A stretch of DNA of 64,000 bases from JAVVEG01 sp032251455. Its GTDB lineage: Bacteria > Pseudomonadota > Gammaproteobacteria > Pseudomonadales > Pseudohongiellaceae. The stretch covers positions 1 to 64,000 of the forward strand of contig JAVVEG010000002.1 of NCBI GenBank assembly GCA_032251455.1. The letters are read 5' to 3'. A model generated the notes under the pieces. That model searched no databases. It had not been told where the DNA came from and saw nothing but the letters and a program-made list of their open reading frames with translations. Shown here in pieces: positions 17,786-26,562 of the stretch (position 1 is the first letter of the stretch; each line of letters begins with the position of its first letter). A program made the translations under genes and the position numbers.

Positions 17786-17938
17786 CAGACCCAGACCCAG
17801 ACCCAGACCCAGACCCAGACNNNNNNNNNNNNNNNNNNNNNNNNNNNNNNNNNNNNNNNNNNNNNNNNNNNNNNNNNNNNNNNNNNNNNNNNNNNNNNNN
17901 NNNNNNNNNNNNNNNNNNNNCAGACCCAGACTCAGACA
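17786..17938 (+). repeat. CAGACC hexanucleotide tandem array, interrupted by assembly gap
   Basis: CAGACC units run from 17786 to the gap and resume at 17921-17938. The array starts 4 nt after the TAG of the GGDEF-EAL gene and its far end contains the stop codon (17932-17934) of the convergent decarboxylase. True copy number is unknown because the middle is N. Confidence 0.9.
17821..17920. other. assembly gap (100 N)
   Basis: Exactly 100 N, the conventional scaffolding length, inside the hexanucleotide array. The real gap length is unknown. Both flanking genes reach their stop codons outside it. Confidence 0.98.
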
Positions 17939-19104
17939 AAGTAGGATTTCAGCGGCGGGAAACCATTGAATTCGATGGCACTGTAGCTGGTTGTGTAGGC
18001 CCCGGTGGAGAACCAGTACATGCGATCCCCGATGGCCAGGTTCAGTGGCAGCCCGTATTTGTACTGTTCGTACATGATATCGGCACTGTCGCAGGTTGGT
18101 CCGGCGATGACCACTTCCTCCAGTTCCCCCTGCTTCTCCACATAAATGGGATACTTGATGGCTTCATCCAGGGTTTCGATCAGGCCGGAAAATTTGCCGA
18201 CATCGGTATAGATCCAGCGATGCAGGGCAGTATGGGATTTGCGGGCAATCAGCACGACCTCGGAGACCAGGATGCCGGCATTGGAGATCAGCGAGCGACC
18301 AGGCTCCAGAATGATTTCGGGAAAATCATCGCCGAAGTCTTCCTGGATGAAGCGGGTGATTTCTTCCGCATAGACCTGCAGGGTGTTGGCCCGGGCCATG
18401 TAGTTGGCCGGGAAGCCACCGCCGAGATTGATCATCTTCAACTCGATGTTGTCTTCCTCGCGCAGGCGTTCGAAGATCACCTTGACCTTGGCAATGGCGG
18501 CATCCCAGCAGCCAATGTCACGCTGCTGGGAGCCGACGTGGAAGGAGACGCCGTAGGGCTCCAGCCCCAGTTCGCGGGCCAGGATCAGCAGATCGATGGC
18601 CATGTCGGTCTGGCAGCCGAATTTGCGGGAAAGTGGCCAGTCAGCGGTGTGGCTGCCTTCGGTCAGAATACGCACATAGATGCGTGAACCCGGTGCTGCC
18701 TTGGCGATATTGCGCAGATCCGCTTCGGAATCGGTGGCAAACATGCGCACGCCTTTTTCATAAAAATAGCGGATATCCCGGCTTTTCTTGATGGTATTGC
18801 CAAAACTGCAGCGTTCTGTGGCGATATCCAGCGACAGCAGCTTGTCCAGCTCATAAATCGAGGCGACATCAAAATTGGCCCCCTTGTCGCGCAGCAGCGT
18901 CAGTATCTCGATGGCAGGATTGGCTTTGACGGCGTAGTAAACACTGGCGTAAGGGAAGTGCTCAACCAGCGTGTCGTAGTGGAAAGCGACGGTCTGGGTA
19001 TCGATGACGACGAAAGGGGTTTCCTTGCTGTCCGCAAGCTGTTTCATGCGGTTAAAGGTTTCCTGAGAATAGAAGTCTTCCACGTGAATGGTTTCGGTGT
19101 TCAT
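17932..19104 (-). CDS. speC: ornithine/lysine decarboxylase (alanine-racemase fold)
   Basis: PLP-dependent decarboxylase of fold type III that makes putrescine (or cadaverine) for polyamine synthesis. The 390-aa product has the PLP lysine in YAVKANP (K60) and FHVGSQ. It also has the glycine-rich phosphate-binding EPGRSL and the catalytic cysteine in GPTCDSAD (C338). Length and motifs match the Pseudomonas SpeC type and eukaryotic ODC rather than the large E. coli enzyme. Ornithine versus lysine preference cannot be read here. Its stop codon lies in the hexanucleotide array. Confidence 0.9.
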   Translation of the reverse strand: MNTETIHVEDFYSQETFNRMKQLADSKETPFVVIDTQTVAFHYDTLVEHFPYASVYYAVKANPAIEILTLLRDKGANFDVASIYELDKLLSLDIATERCSFGNTIKKSRDIRYFYEKGVRMFATDSEADLRNIAKAAPGSRIYVRILTEGSHTADWPLSRKFGCQTDMAIDLLILARELGLEPYGVSFHVGSQQRDIGCWDAAIAKVKVIFERLREEDNIELKMINLGGGFPANYMARANTLQVYAEEITRFIQEDFGDDFPEIILEPGRSLISNAGILVSEVVLIARKSHTALHRWIYTDVGKFSGLIETLDEAIKYPIYVEKQGELEEVVIAGPTCDSADIMYEQYKYGLPLNLAIGDRMYWFSTGAYTTSYSAIEFNGFPPLKSYFV

Positions 19105-19251
19105 CAGCGGGTTGGTCTCCTCCGCGGTTTGCCAGGGCTGGTGCGGAATGCCGATTCATGGGTGGGGGGGCTATGGTGCCCCCGGGTTCTTGGTGGCGCA
19201 TTGTAACAAACGCGATGCTGACATAAAACGAAGATTTTCCCCTGCCCGATA

Positions 19252-19271
19252 GCTCAGCCGGGTGGCTGAGC
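19252..19271 (-). terminator. hairpin over the cusA stop codon
   Basis: GCTCAGCC (19252-19259) and GGCTGAGC (19264-19271) form a perfect 8-bp stem with a GGGT loop, straddling the cusA stop (19254-19256, minus). No U-tract follows directly, so termination is uncertain. Confidence 0.45.
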
Positions 19272-22200
19272 AGTGGCGCACTCCCGTCGTCGCAGCAGAC
19301 TGTAGGCTGCGGGCAACACCAGCAGGGAGAGCAGCGGGGCAGTGACCATGCCGCCAACCATCGGGGCGGCAATGCGGCTCATGATTTCTGATCCAGTACC
19401 GCTGCCAATAAGTATGGGCAGCAGACCTGCCACGATGGTAGCGGCTGTCATCATTTTGGGGCGCAAGCGCATGGCGGCACCTTCAAGAATGGCCTGGTGT
19501 AAGTCGGGCTGGGTTGAGGCGCCAGATAACACTCTATCCTGCCAGGCCTGTTTCAGATAGACCAGCATGATGATGCCAAATTCCGCCGAAACCCCAGCCA
19601 GGGCGATGAAACCGATGGCACTGGCCACCGAGAGATTATGCCCCATCAGGTACAACAGCCAAACGCCGCCGGTCAGGGCAAAGGGCAGGCTGAACAGGAT
19701 CAGCAGCGCTTCGTCGATGCGCTTGAAAGTCAGGTACAGCAGCATGGTGATGATCAGCAGGGTGGCGGGTATCACCAGTTGCAGACGTTCATTGGCCCGC
19801 TCAAGGGCTTCAAACTGGCCTGAATAACTGATGCTGATACCCGGTGGCAGGCTCAGTTGCGAGCTCAGGGTGGTTTGTAAATCGGCAACGGTTGAGGCCA
19901 GATCACGCCCACGCACATCGATGTAGACCCAGCCCACTGGCCTGGCATTTTCGCTCTTGAGCATGGCTGGACCATCGCTGACGCTGATGCGTGCCAGTGT
20001 GCCAAGCCGCAACTGGGTGCCCTGGCTGCTGAGGATGGGCAACTCTTCCAGCCTTTGCAGGGTATTGCGCCAGTCCTGGGGATAACGGACATTGATTGGG
20101 TAACGGGCGCGGCCGGCAATGACTTCTCCGACATTAGCCCCGCCGGTGAGACTGCTGACCACAGACTGGATTTCACGCATACTGAGCCCGTATTGCGCTG
20201 CGCGCTGGCGGTCGATATCCACATCGATGTAACGCCCGCCTTCAATGCGTTCGGCCACTGCGGAGCTGACACCGGCAACCTGTCGGGCGAGTCTTTCGAT
20301 AGTGCCGGTGACCGCATCGATGGCGTTGAGATCATCCCCGGAAACCCGGATACCGATGGGGCTTTTGACCCCCGTGCTGAGCATGTCAATCCGGTTGCGG
20401 ATGGGGGGTATCCAGACATTGGACAAACCAGGCACACGGACGATTCTGTCCATCTCTTCGATCAGCTTTTCCGGGGTCATGCCGGGCCGCCACTGGGCGC
20501 GCGGTTTGAAATGGATATTGGTTTCAAACATGGCCAGTGGAGCCGGGTCGGTGGCACTGTCGGCCCTGCCGGCCTTGCCGAATACGGTGGCTACCTCGGG
20601 AATGGTGCGGATCATGCGGTTGGTCAGTTGCAACAGATCACTGGCCTGCTGGGCCGGCAGGCCGGGCAGGGCGGTGGGCATGTACAGCAGATCCCCTTCA
20701 TCCAGTGGTGGCAGGAATTCCCCACCCAGCTGGCTGGCTGGCCAGAATGCACTGAGGCTCAGCAGCAGGGCCAGGCTCAGGGTCAGCAGGGGATGAGCCA
20801 CCGCTTTCTGCAAAACCGGCAGGTAGATGGCGGTCAGCAGACGGTTGAGAGGATTGCTGCTTTCAGTGTGGATGCGGCCCTTGATCAGCCAGGTCATCAA
20901 CACCGGCACCAGGGTAACCGAGAGCATGGCGGCGATGGCCATGGCATAGGTCTTGGTGAAGGCCAGGGGGCTGAACAGTCTGCCTTCCTGGGCCTGCAGA
21001 GCGAACACAGGAAGGAAGGACAGGGTGATGATCAACAAAGAGAAGAACAGGGCAGGCCCAACTTCTGCCGCAGCGCCAATGATGACTTCACGCCGTTGTG
21101 CCGGCTTGCTTTTCCAGTCCGGATTGCCATCCTGCCATTGCTCCAGACGCTTGTGGGCATTCTCGATCATTACGATGGCCGCATCAATCATGGTGCCGAT
21201 GGCAATGGCTATCCCGCCCAGGGAGAGAATGTTGGCATTGACGCCCTGCATGCGCATCAGGGCAAAGGCCAGCAACACACCAAGTGGCAGGAAAATGGCC
21301 ACCACCAGGGCGCTGCGCAGATGCCACAGGAACAGGCCGCAGATGAGCACGACCAGCAGCAACTCCTCGATCAGCTTGTTGCTGAGATTGTTGATGGCCC
21401 CGTCGATCAGCGTGGCACGATTGTAAGTGGTCACTATCTCGACACCAGGGGGCAGGCTTGCCCGCAATTCATCCAGCTTTTGATTGACTGCTGCGATGGT
21501 CTGGCGGGCATCGGCTTGTGCCCGCACAATGATTACCCCGCCGACAACCTCGCCTTCGCCATTGAGTTCGGCAACGCCGCGGCGCAATTCAGCGCCCAGG
21601 CGGATTTCGGCAACATCGCCCAACAGGACAGGTTTGGTGCCGATCAGGGCCAGGGGGATCAGGCGGAATTCGTCCAGGGTGCTCAGATAGCCTCTGGCCC
21701 TGACCATCATTTCCGCACCACCCAGTTCGACGATACTGCCGCCGGTTTCCTGGCTGGCTGCATTGACTGCCGCTATCAGCTGCTGATGGGTGATGCCGAG
21801 ATTGGCCAGTTTGATGGGGTCGGGAATCACCTGATACTGCCTGACCATGCCGCCGATGCTGGCCACTTCCGCCACCCCGGGCAGCGGGCTCAGTTCAAAT
21901 TTGAGAAACCAATCCTGCAGGCTGCGCAGATCGGATAGATCCAGATTGCCGCTGCGATCGATCAGGGCATATTGGTAGACCCAGCCCACGCCAGTGGCAT
22001 CAGGCCCCAGCGCGGCCTGGGCAGACTCCGGCAACTCGTCCTGCATCTGTGACAGGGTTTCCAGAACCCGGGAACGGGCCCAATACTGGTCGGTGTCATC
22101 ATCGAACAGGACATAGACATAGCTGTCACCAAAGAAAGAGAAGCCGCGCACGGTGACAGCACCGGGTACCGCCAGCATCCGGCTGGAGAGCGGATAAGTC

Positions 22201-22394
22201 ACCTGGTCCTCGACCAGTTGGGGGGCCTGGCCAGGGAAACTGGTGCGGATGATGACCTGGGTATCCGACACATCCGGCAAGGCATCGACAGGGGTGTTCT
22301 GCAGAGACACAATACCGGCTGCCAACAGGAACAGGGTCATGCCCGCGATCAGCACCGGGTTGTTAACCGACCAGCGAATGAGCAGGCTTATCAC
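19254..22394 (-). CDS. cusA: heavy-metal RND efflux pump, CusA family
   Basis: Proton-driven inner-membrane pump of 1046 aa that exports Cu(I)/Ag(I) through the CusBC channel. Typical HME-RND features are the start MISLLIRWSVNNPVLIAGM, the region VDALPDVSDTQVIIRT, twelve expected membrane helices in two halves, and the duplicated periplasmic porter domains. Assignment to the copper/silver class rests mainly on the CusB partner, whose N-terminus carries the CusB-specific metal-binding segment. Start ATG overlaps the cusB stop by 4 bp. Last gene of the operon. Confidence 0.93.
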   Translation of the reverse strand: MISLLIRWSVNNPVLIAGMTLFLLAAGIVSLQNTPVDALPDVSDTQVIIRTSFPGQAPQLVEDQVTYPLSSRMLAVPGAVTVRGFSFFGDSYVYVLFDDDTDQYWARSRVLETLSQMQDELPESAQAALGPDATGVGWVYQYALIDRSGNLDLSDLRSLQDWFLKFELSPLPGVAEVASIGGMVRQYQVIPDPIKLANLGITHQQLIAAVNAASQETGGSIVELGGAEMMVRARGYLSTLDEFRLIPLALIGTKPVLLGDVAEIRLGAELRRGVAELNGEGEVVGGVIIVRAQADARQTIAAVNQKLDELRASLPPGVEIVTTYNRATLIDGAINNLSNKLIEELLLVVLICGLFLWHLRSALVVAIFLPLGVLLAFALMRMQGVNANILSLGGIAIAIGTMIDAAIVMIENAHKRLEQWQDGNPDWKSKPAQRREVIIGAAAEVGPALFFSLLIITLSFLPVFALQAQEGRLFSPLAFTKTYAMAIAAMLSVTLVPVLMTWLIKGRIHTESSNPLNRLLTAIYLPVLQKAVAHPLLTLSLALLLSLSAFWPASQLGGEFLPPLDEGDLLYMPTALPGLPAQQASDLLQLTNRMIRTIPEVATVFGKAGRADSATDPAPLAMFETNIHFKPRAQWRPGMTPEKLIEEMDRIVRVPGLSNVWIPPIRNRIDMLSTGVKSPIGIRVSGDDLNAIDAVTGTIERLARQVAGVSSAVAERIEGGRYIDVDIDRQRAAQYGLSMREIQSVVSSLTGGANVGEVIAGRARYPINVRYPQDWRNTLQRLEELPILSSQGTQLRLGTLARISVSDGPAMLKSENARPVGWVYIDVRGRDLASTVADLQTTLSSQLSLPPGISISYSGQFEALERANERLQLVIPATLLIITMLLYLTFKRIDEALLILFSLPFALTGGVWLLYLMGHNLSVASAIGFIALAGVSAEFGIIMLVYLKQAWQDRVLSGASTQPDLHQAILEGAAMRLRPKMMTAATIVAGLLPILIGSGTGSEIMSRIAAPMVGGMVTAPLLSLLVLPAAYSLLRRRECATAQPPG

Positions 22395-23725
22395 TGGATG
22401 TCTCCTGTAGTTGAGTCAGTTGAGTCAGTTGTGGCGTTATCGTGATCATGGTTATCAGCAGGCGCAGCGTTGGCAGCAGGCTCTGCAGACGGCATGTCCG
22501 GAGAGCTGGCGCCTACGCCCAGCAGGGAAGCCTCGGAGTCCAACAGGAATTGGCCACTGGCCACGACCTGCTGCCCGGCACTCAGCCCAGAGAGAATAAT
22601 TGTCTCGGCGCCGGTTTCCCGCCCCGGCGTCACCTCGATCGGCCGGAAACGACTGGATGAATCGGCGAGCATCAACAGACTGCGTTGTCCGGTACGGATC
22701 AATGCTTCGGTGGGTACGGCGATACCTGTCAACAGATCCCCGGCCTGCAAATACACCTGGGCACTCAGGCCAGCCTGCAGACGATGGCCCGGATTGGGCA
22801 GGGTGATGCGTACCCGCAAGGTGCGGGTAGCGGGGTCGATCATGGGCAGAACGGTCTCGACACTGCCATGCAGGGATTCTGTCTCCGGGCTGTTCAGCTG
22901 GACCAGGGCGTGATCCCCAGGGGCAAGCAGCCCGGCATAGCGTTCAGGCACGGCAACTTCCAGCCAGAGCACATCGTTGTTGACGATCCGTGCCAGCTTG
23001 GCGCCCTGGTCAAGACTCATGCCGATGCTGACATTGAATTGCTCGATAACGCCGCTGATGGGCGCCGTGATACGGAAGCGGAAGCGGGCCTGGCCATCGC
23101 TTTCAAGTTCCTGGATATGCTCCGGCGTCATGCCCAGCAACAGCAGACGCTCCCGGGCCAGTTGCAGCAGGACCGGGTCCTGCATCGCCAGCACGCTGAG
23201 AAACTCCTGCTGGGCAGCGGTCCAGGCCGGCAGCGTCAGTTCGGCCAGCAGCTGGCCTCGGCTGACCTGATCGCCTTCAGCCAGCGGGCTGAGCTGCTCG
23301 ACAAAGCCGCCGGTACGCAGTTGCACATCGGCCTGCTGGCGGCGGTTGAACTGCAGCACGCCGCTGGCGCTGATTTCGGTCTGATAGCTGATTTCCCGGG
23401 CCGTTGCCAGGCGCATTCCCAATGCCTGTATCCGTCCCGGATCAAGCTGAATGGCTGCACTATCGACTTCATCGGCATATCTGGGTATCAAGGCCATATC
23501 CATGAAAGGGGATTGGCCTGGTTGATCGAAGTGCTGCTGAGGGACCATCGGGTCGTACCAGTACAGCACTTCGCGTTCCGGGTCCATGTTGCCGGTTTGA
23601 TTCATGTCCATGTTCATATCCATATTCATGTTCATTTGCAGTCCACCTGCCCACCAGAAGCCTGCCAGGAAGAACAGTGCCAGCAGGAGCAGAGAAATGG
23701 TTATATGGCTGATTTGACGAGTCAT
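22391..23725 (-). CDS. cusB: copper/silver efflux periplasmic adaptor, CusB family
   Basis: Membrane-fusion protein of 444 aa linking CusA and the outer-membrane channel. It has an N-terminal anchor and a very Met-rich stretch at about residues 29-48. This is followed by LYWYDPM...SPFMDMALIPRY, nearly the same as the metal-binding segment of E. coli CusB. The barrel-sandwich and alpha-hairpin regions follow. The C-terminal tail is His/Asp-rich (DNHDHDN) with TDSTDST from a 9-nt DNA repeat. Overlaps cusC and cusA by 4 bp on each side, so translation is coupled. Confidence 0.93.
   Translation of the reverse strand: MTRQISHITISLLLLALFFLAGFWWAGGLQMNMNMDMNMDMNQTGNMDPEREVLYWYDPMVPQQHFDQPGQSPFMDMALIPRYADEVDSAAIQLDPGRIQALGMRLATAREISYQTEISASGVLQFNRRQQADVQLRTGGFVEQLSPLAEGDQVSRGQLLAELTLPAWTAAQQEFLSVLAMQDPVLLQLARERLLLLGMTPEHIQELESDGQARFRFRITAPISGVIEQFNVSIGMSLDQGAKLARIVNNDVLWLEVAVPERYAGLLAPGDHALVQLNSPETESLHGSVETVLPMIDPATRTLRVRITLPNPGHRLQAGLSAQVYLQAGDLLTGIAVPTEALIRTGQRSLLMLADSSSRFRPIEVTPGRETGAETIILSGLSAGQQVVASGQFLLDSEASLLGVGASSPDMPSAEPAANAAPADNHDHDNATTDSTDSTTGDIQ
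22410..22427 (-). repeat. 9-nt tandem duplication at the 3' end of cusB
   Basis: GTTGAGTCA is repeated at 22410-22418 and 22419-22427, within 20-40 nt of the cusB stop, coding for a repeated Thr-Asp-Ser. Confidence 0.6.
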
Positions 23726-25032
23726 TGTGTGGTTTCCTCGGTAGCAGGTGCTGATGTGTGCTCATGCGATACGTCGCTGCCATGGCTGAAATACAGCAGC
23801 GCAGCCAGGCGGGCATGGGCGGATTGCAGTTCGATCAAGCGGAGTTCGGCCTCGCCAAGCCCGAGCTTGGCGGTAATCAGTTCGGACAAAGGCGCCTTGC
23901 CATCACGCCAGGCATCCTGCACCAGTTTGACCCGGTCCACGGCCAGTGGCAGCAGCCCGCTCTGTTGGCGGGTGACGGCTCGTTGCAGGCGTTCCAGTTC
24001 GGCCAGATGATTGTCCAGTTGTGCCGCCATGCGGCGCAGGCCGGCTTCACTTTCAGCTTCGAGCTGATCCAGCTCGGAGTATCGGGCAGCGATCAGGGGA
24101 TCCTGGCGACGTCCGCTGAACAGCGGCAGGTCCAGGGTGAATTTCATGTTCATCATGTCGGAATAGGGGGAAGCCCGGTTGGCATAGCTCAGCTCCAGAC
24201 TCCAATCCGATTTCTTGGCAGCCTTAGCCTTCCTCAACTCGGCGTCGAGCAGGGCAGTTCTGGGCTCAAACAGGGCGAAGGCCGGATGCATGCGCAGATT
24301 GTTCTTCAAGGCAGTGCCGTCAATTTCCCAGACCGGCCAACTGCCATCGAGCGGTAACCCGGCTGCTTCGCCCAGCCATTGCTGCAGCGTGGCGATGACC
24401 TGCTGCCGTTGCGTCAATAACTGATCCTTGCGTTCTTCCAGGAGCAGTTGCTGCTCTTGCGGCAGGATGCTGTCGGCGAGTGAGCCGTTGCCGCCGGCCA
24501 AACGGGCATTGACGGTTTCCTGCAACCGCTGATTGTCGGCCAGGAGTTGTTCCAGCAAGGCAATTTTCTGCTCAATTTCATGGCGGGTCATCCAGCTGAG
24601 GGCAACATCGGTCTGCAACTGAATTTCATCCAGACGCAGCTGGGTCCGGGCCAGAAAAATCTCGGCTTGGGCCAGGCTTCTGTTGGCCTGACGCTTATCG
24701 CGATGGGTGAAGCGCTGCATAACGCCAATGGATTTCATGGTCATGAAATCCTCGTTCAGACTGAAAGGGCCGTCTCCGCTTATCGGCAGGTTAGTCAGGC
24801 CGCCAGTCAGCGTGGGATCTGGCAGCTCGCCAGCGGCCATGGCGCTGTTCTGCCGAGCCAGCAACTGTGCAGAACCGGCAGCAAGTACCGGGGCCTGTTG
24901 GCGGGCAATGGCAAGCGCCTGATCGAAACTCAGGCTGGTGTCGGCGTTGGCGGTGGCAAGCGCCAGCAGCCAGGTCAGATTGGCACCAGCAGCAACAAGC
25001 CGCCAGCGCCGGCAGAAACAGATAAAAGACAT
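23722..25032 (-). CDS. cusC: TolC-family outer-membrane channel, CusC-like
   Basis: Outer-membrane efflux factor of about 436 aa. It has a signal peptide (WLLALATANA-DTSLSF), two OEP repeats and a predicted long coiled coil (for example HEIEQKIALLEQLLADNQRL). It forms the exit duct for the CusBA pump. I chose the ATG at 25032 because GGAG sits 6 nt upstream; an upstream ATG at 25047 has none. The C-terminus is His-containing (SHGSDVSHEHTS). First of the three overlapping efflux genes. Confidence 0.9.
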   Translation of the reverse strand: MSFICFCRRWRLVAAGANLTWLLALATANADTSLSFDQALAIARQQAPVLAAGSAQLLARQNSAMAAGELPDPTLTGGLTNLPISGDGPFSLNEDFMTMKSIGVMQRFTHRDKRQANRSLAQAEIFLARTQLRLDEIQLQTDVALSWMTRHEIEQKIALLEQLLADNQRLQETVNARLAGGNGSLADSILPQEQQLLLEERKDQLLTQRQQVIATLQQWLGEAAGLPLDGSWPVWEIDGTALKNNLRMHPAFALFEPRTALLDAELRKAKAAKKSDWSLELSYANRASPYSDMMNMKFTLDLPLFSGRRQDPLIAARYSELDQLEAESEAGLRRMAAQLDNHLAELERLQRAVTRQQSGLLPLAVDRVKLVQDAWRDGKAPLSELITAKLGLGEAELRLIELQSAHARLAALLYFSHGSDVSHEHTSAPATEETTQ

Positions 25033-25135
25033 GATCACTCCACGCAATTCAGAACAGGAATCCGGGAATCGGCCCGCTCAGGGATGAATTCCCCGGTGCA
25101 TCAGTTGGGTTTGAACTGGTTTTTCCGGTCGTGGT

Positions 25136-25585
25136 TCAGGCGTGGATGGGAGGGCGCCAGATCATGGCGGGTTTCAGTACGGGAGCGGCCGTGAGAGCCA
25201 TGGGGATAAATTCGTCGGCTGTGCGGACTGGTTTGTTGTACGCGTCCCTGGTCGAGAACCAGGCTGTAGCAGTAGGGCAGACGGCGGCGCAGCCACCGCT
25301 GCTGTCACAGTTCTCTTCAGACTCAGACTGGGAGGCCTGGTCTTCTGTACAGCAATCATGGGTATCATGCTGATGGGCAGACCTGGCTGTCCTGCTGGTC
25401 ACTGCGGTGTCAGGATCAGTGACGGTAGCCTTGGCAGTCTGCATCTGATGGTGGTCATGGCCAGTGATCGCGGCGGTCGGCGGTATGAGCTCCGGATGTT
25501 CCAGACATATCGCGGCCACGGCCTGACCACTGAGTATCAGCAGCCAGAACAGCGACAACAGGAAACAGATTGGTCTGGTTTTCAT
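25136..25585 (-). CDS. secreted Cys/His-rich protein upstream of cusCBA
   Basis: A 149-aa protein with a clear signal peptide (PICFLLSLFWLLILSGQAVA). The mature region carries many potential metal ligands: GHDHHQM, HQHDTHDCC, ENCDSSGGCAAVC and several Met. It does not match a family I can name with confidence. Small His/Cys-rich periplasmic proteins often head copper-efflux operons and may bind or sense the metal, which is the inference here. It ends 104 nt before cusC. A candidate promoter is listed separately, and a partial palindrome TTGACATTTGTTGCAA lies at 25626-25641. Confidence 0.7.
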   Translation of the reverse strand: MKTRPICFLLSLFWLLILSGQAVAAICLEHPELIPPTAAITGHDHHQMQTAKATVTDPDTAVTSRTARSAHQHDTHDCCTEDQASQSESEENCDSSGGCAAVCPTATAWFSTRDAYNKPVRTADEFIPMALTAAPVLKPAMIWRPPIHA

Positions 25586-25592
25586 GGAGAGC

Positions 25593-25621
25593 ACTTTAAC
25601 AGAGCCTGGCGAGTTGGGCAA
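25593..25621 (-). promoter_or_regulatory. candidate promoter of the copper-efflux operon
   Basis: On the minus strand TTGCCC (25616-25621) and TAAAGT (25593-25598) are 17 nt apart. The start site would fall almost on the ATG at 25585, implying a leaderless or nearly leaderless message, which lowers confidence. Confidence 0.35.
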
Positions 25622-25708
25622 TCAGTTGACATTTGTTGCAAGCCGGGGGTTGAATCTGCTTGCTGGTTGGCTATTGGTCTGGCACTCCGTGGCCCGAGTG
25701 GCGCTGTC

Positions 25709-25799
25709 GTGGGAATTTTCCGGGACGCGCTTAAACCCAATCCCTGGGTCGCTCCGTCGCCGCCATCCCTGGCGGCTCAGGGTCCCGGAAAGTTCCCAC
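25709..25799. repeat. extragenic palindromic element, copy 2 (18-bp stem)
   Basis: Arms 25709-25726 and 25782-25799 are reverse complements with one change that would be a G-U pair in RNA. Read on the minus strand, the loop holds GAGCCGCCAGGGATGGCGGC, then CGGAGC and a CCAGGGATTGGGTTTAA segment. This is the same order as the loop of the copy at 3122-3237, while the stem sequence is unrelated. It accounts for about a quarter of the 413-nt gap between the copper operon and the DUF4160 gene. The rest of that gap shows nothing I can name. Confidence 0.75.
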
Positions 25800-25998
25800 C
25801 ACATCACCCCTCTGACTTGGCGGTGGATTCAGGTTCAGGAAGTAATCCTGCGATTTAACGGGAAAACTTGCATTCCAAATGTACAGTGGGATACTGCGAA
25901 AGCTGTCTTTTATGATTTGCATGTATGCTTTGTGCGTGGATGGGCACAGGATTACTCTACAAATATTATGTTTTAAAATTGAGTGAGGTTATAACCGT

Positions 25999-26238
25999 TT
26001 GAGCCCGACAATATTCAGGTATGGTGGTTATCGATTTTTCTTCTTTTCAAGAGAGGAGCCACGCATGCATGTGCACGTTTACTGCTCAGACGGCGAGGCT
26101 AAATTCTGGTTGGAGCCAGAGATAGAATTAGCAAGAAATTTTCGGCTCTCTCGGGCACAATTGCAGGAGGCCGAAAGGTTAATTGAGGAGAACAGTGATG
26201 AGTTCAAAGCCGCTTGGAAAAAACACTTCCCAGGTTGA
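25999..26238 (+). CDS. DUF4160 domain protein
   Basis: A 79-aa protein with the DUF4160 pattern: RYGGYRFFFFSREE, MHVHVYCSDGEAKFWLEP and ending in AWKKHFPG. The family has no proven function. It is usually found beside DUF2442, as here, and is suspected to belong to toxin-antitoxin-like modules. The start is TTG at 25999 with GAGG 11 nt upstream. The downstream gene overlaps it by 41 bp. First gene of the AT-richer accessory patch. Confidence 0.85.
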   Translation: MSPTIFRYGGYRFFFFSREEPRMHVHVYCSDGEAKFWLEPEIELARNFRLSRAQLQEAERLIEENSDEFKAAWKKHFPG

Positions 26239-26458
26239 GGTAACAAATATCTCTGGCCACGGGATATGGATCCTTGCGTCACGGGGCGAGATGTTTCTTG
26301 CCTATGACGACTTTCCCTGGTTCAAGGATGCTCTTGTGTCAAAGATTCTCAAAGTTGAGGAACTCTCCCCTGATCATTACTATTGGCCTGACCTGGATGT
26401 AGATCTCACCGCCGAAATCATAGAACATCCTGATCGATTCCCTCTTACAGCCAAATGA
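26198..26458 (+). CDS. DUF2442 domain protein
   Basis: An 86-aa protein with DUF2442 features (GIWILASRGEMFLAYDDFPWFKDA, then PDHYYWPDLDVDLT). ATG at 26198 with GAGGAG 7 nt upstream, inside the end of the DUF4160 gene in another frame, so the pair is translationally coupled. Partner of the DUF4160 protein by recurrent adjacency; function unknown. Confidence 0.85.
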   Translation: MSSKPLGKNTSQVEVTNISGHGIWILASRGEMFLAYDDFPWFKDALVSKILKVEELSPDHYYWPDLDVDLTAEIIEHPDRFPLTAK

Positions 26459-26562
26459 CGCATCAAACTGTTCCTGAGCGACCAAGGCAACTTGTCACGG
26501 CGCTTGCTTACGCAACCGCCGCGCCAATCTACCTTGGCGCCAGAACAAGAGCGATACGAACC

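Noticed and set aside
20055..21938. Long open frame antisense to cusA
   Set aside because: It lies fully opposite a clear RND pump gene, has composition typical of a shadow of high-GC coding sequence, and no recognisable domain.
22685..24010. Open frame antisense to cusB/cusC
   Set aside because: Spans two overlapping genes on the other strand and shows no family features.
25626..25641. TTGACATTTGTTGCAA as a CusR/CopR box
   Set aside because: Resembles a copper-response palindrome but the second half-site does not match TTGTCA; too weak to list as a site.
25142..25858. Plus-strand open frame across the Cys/His-rich gene and the palindromic element
   Set aside because: It runs through a structured repeat and opposes a gene with a signal peptide; not credible.
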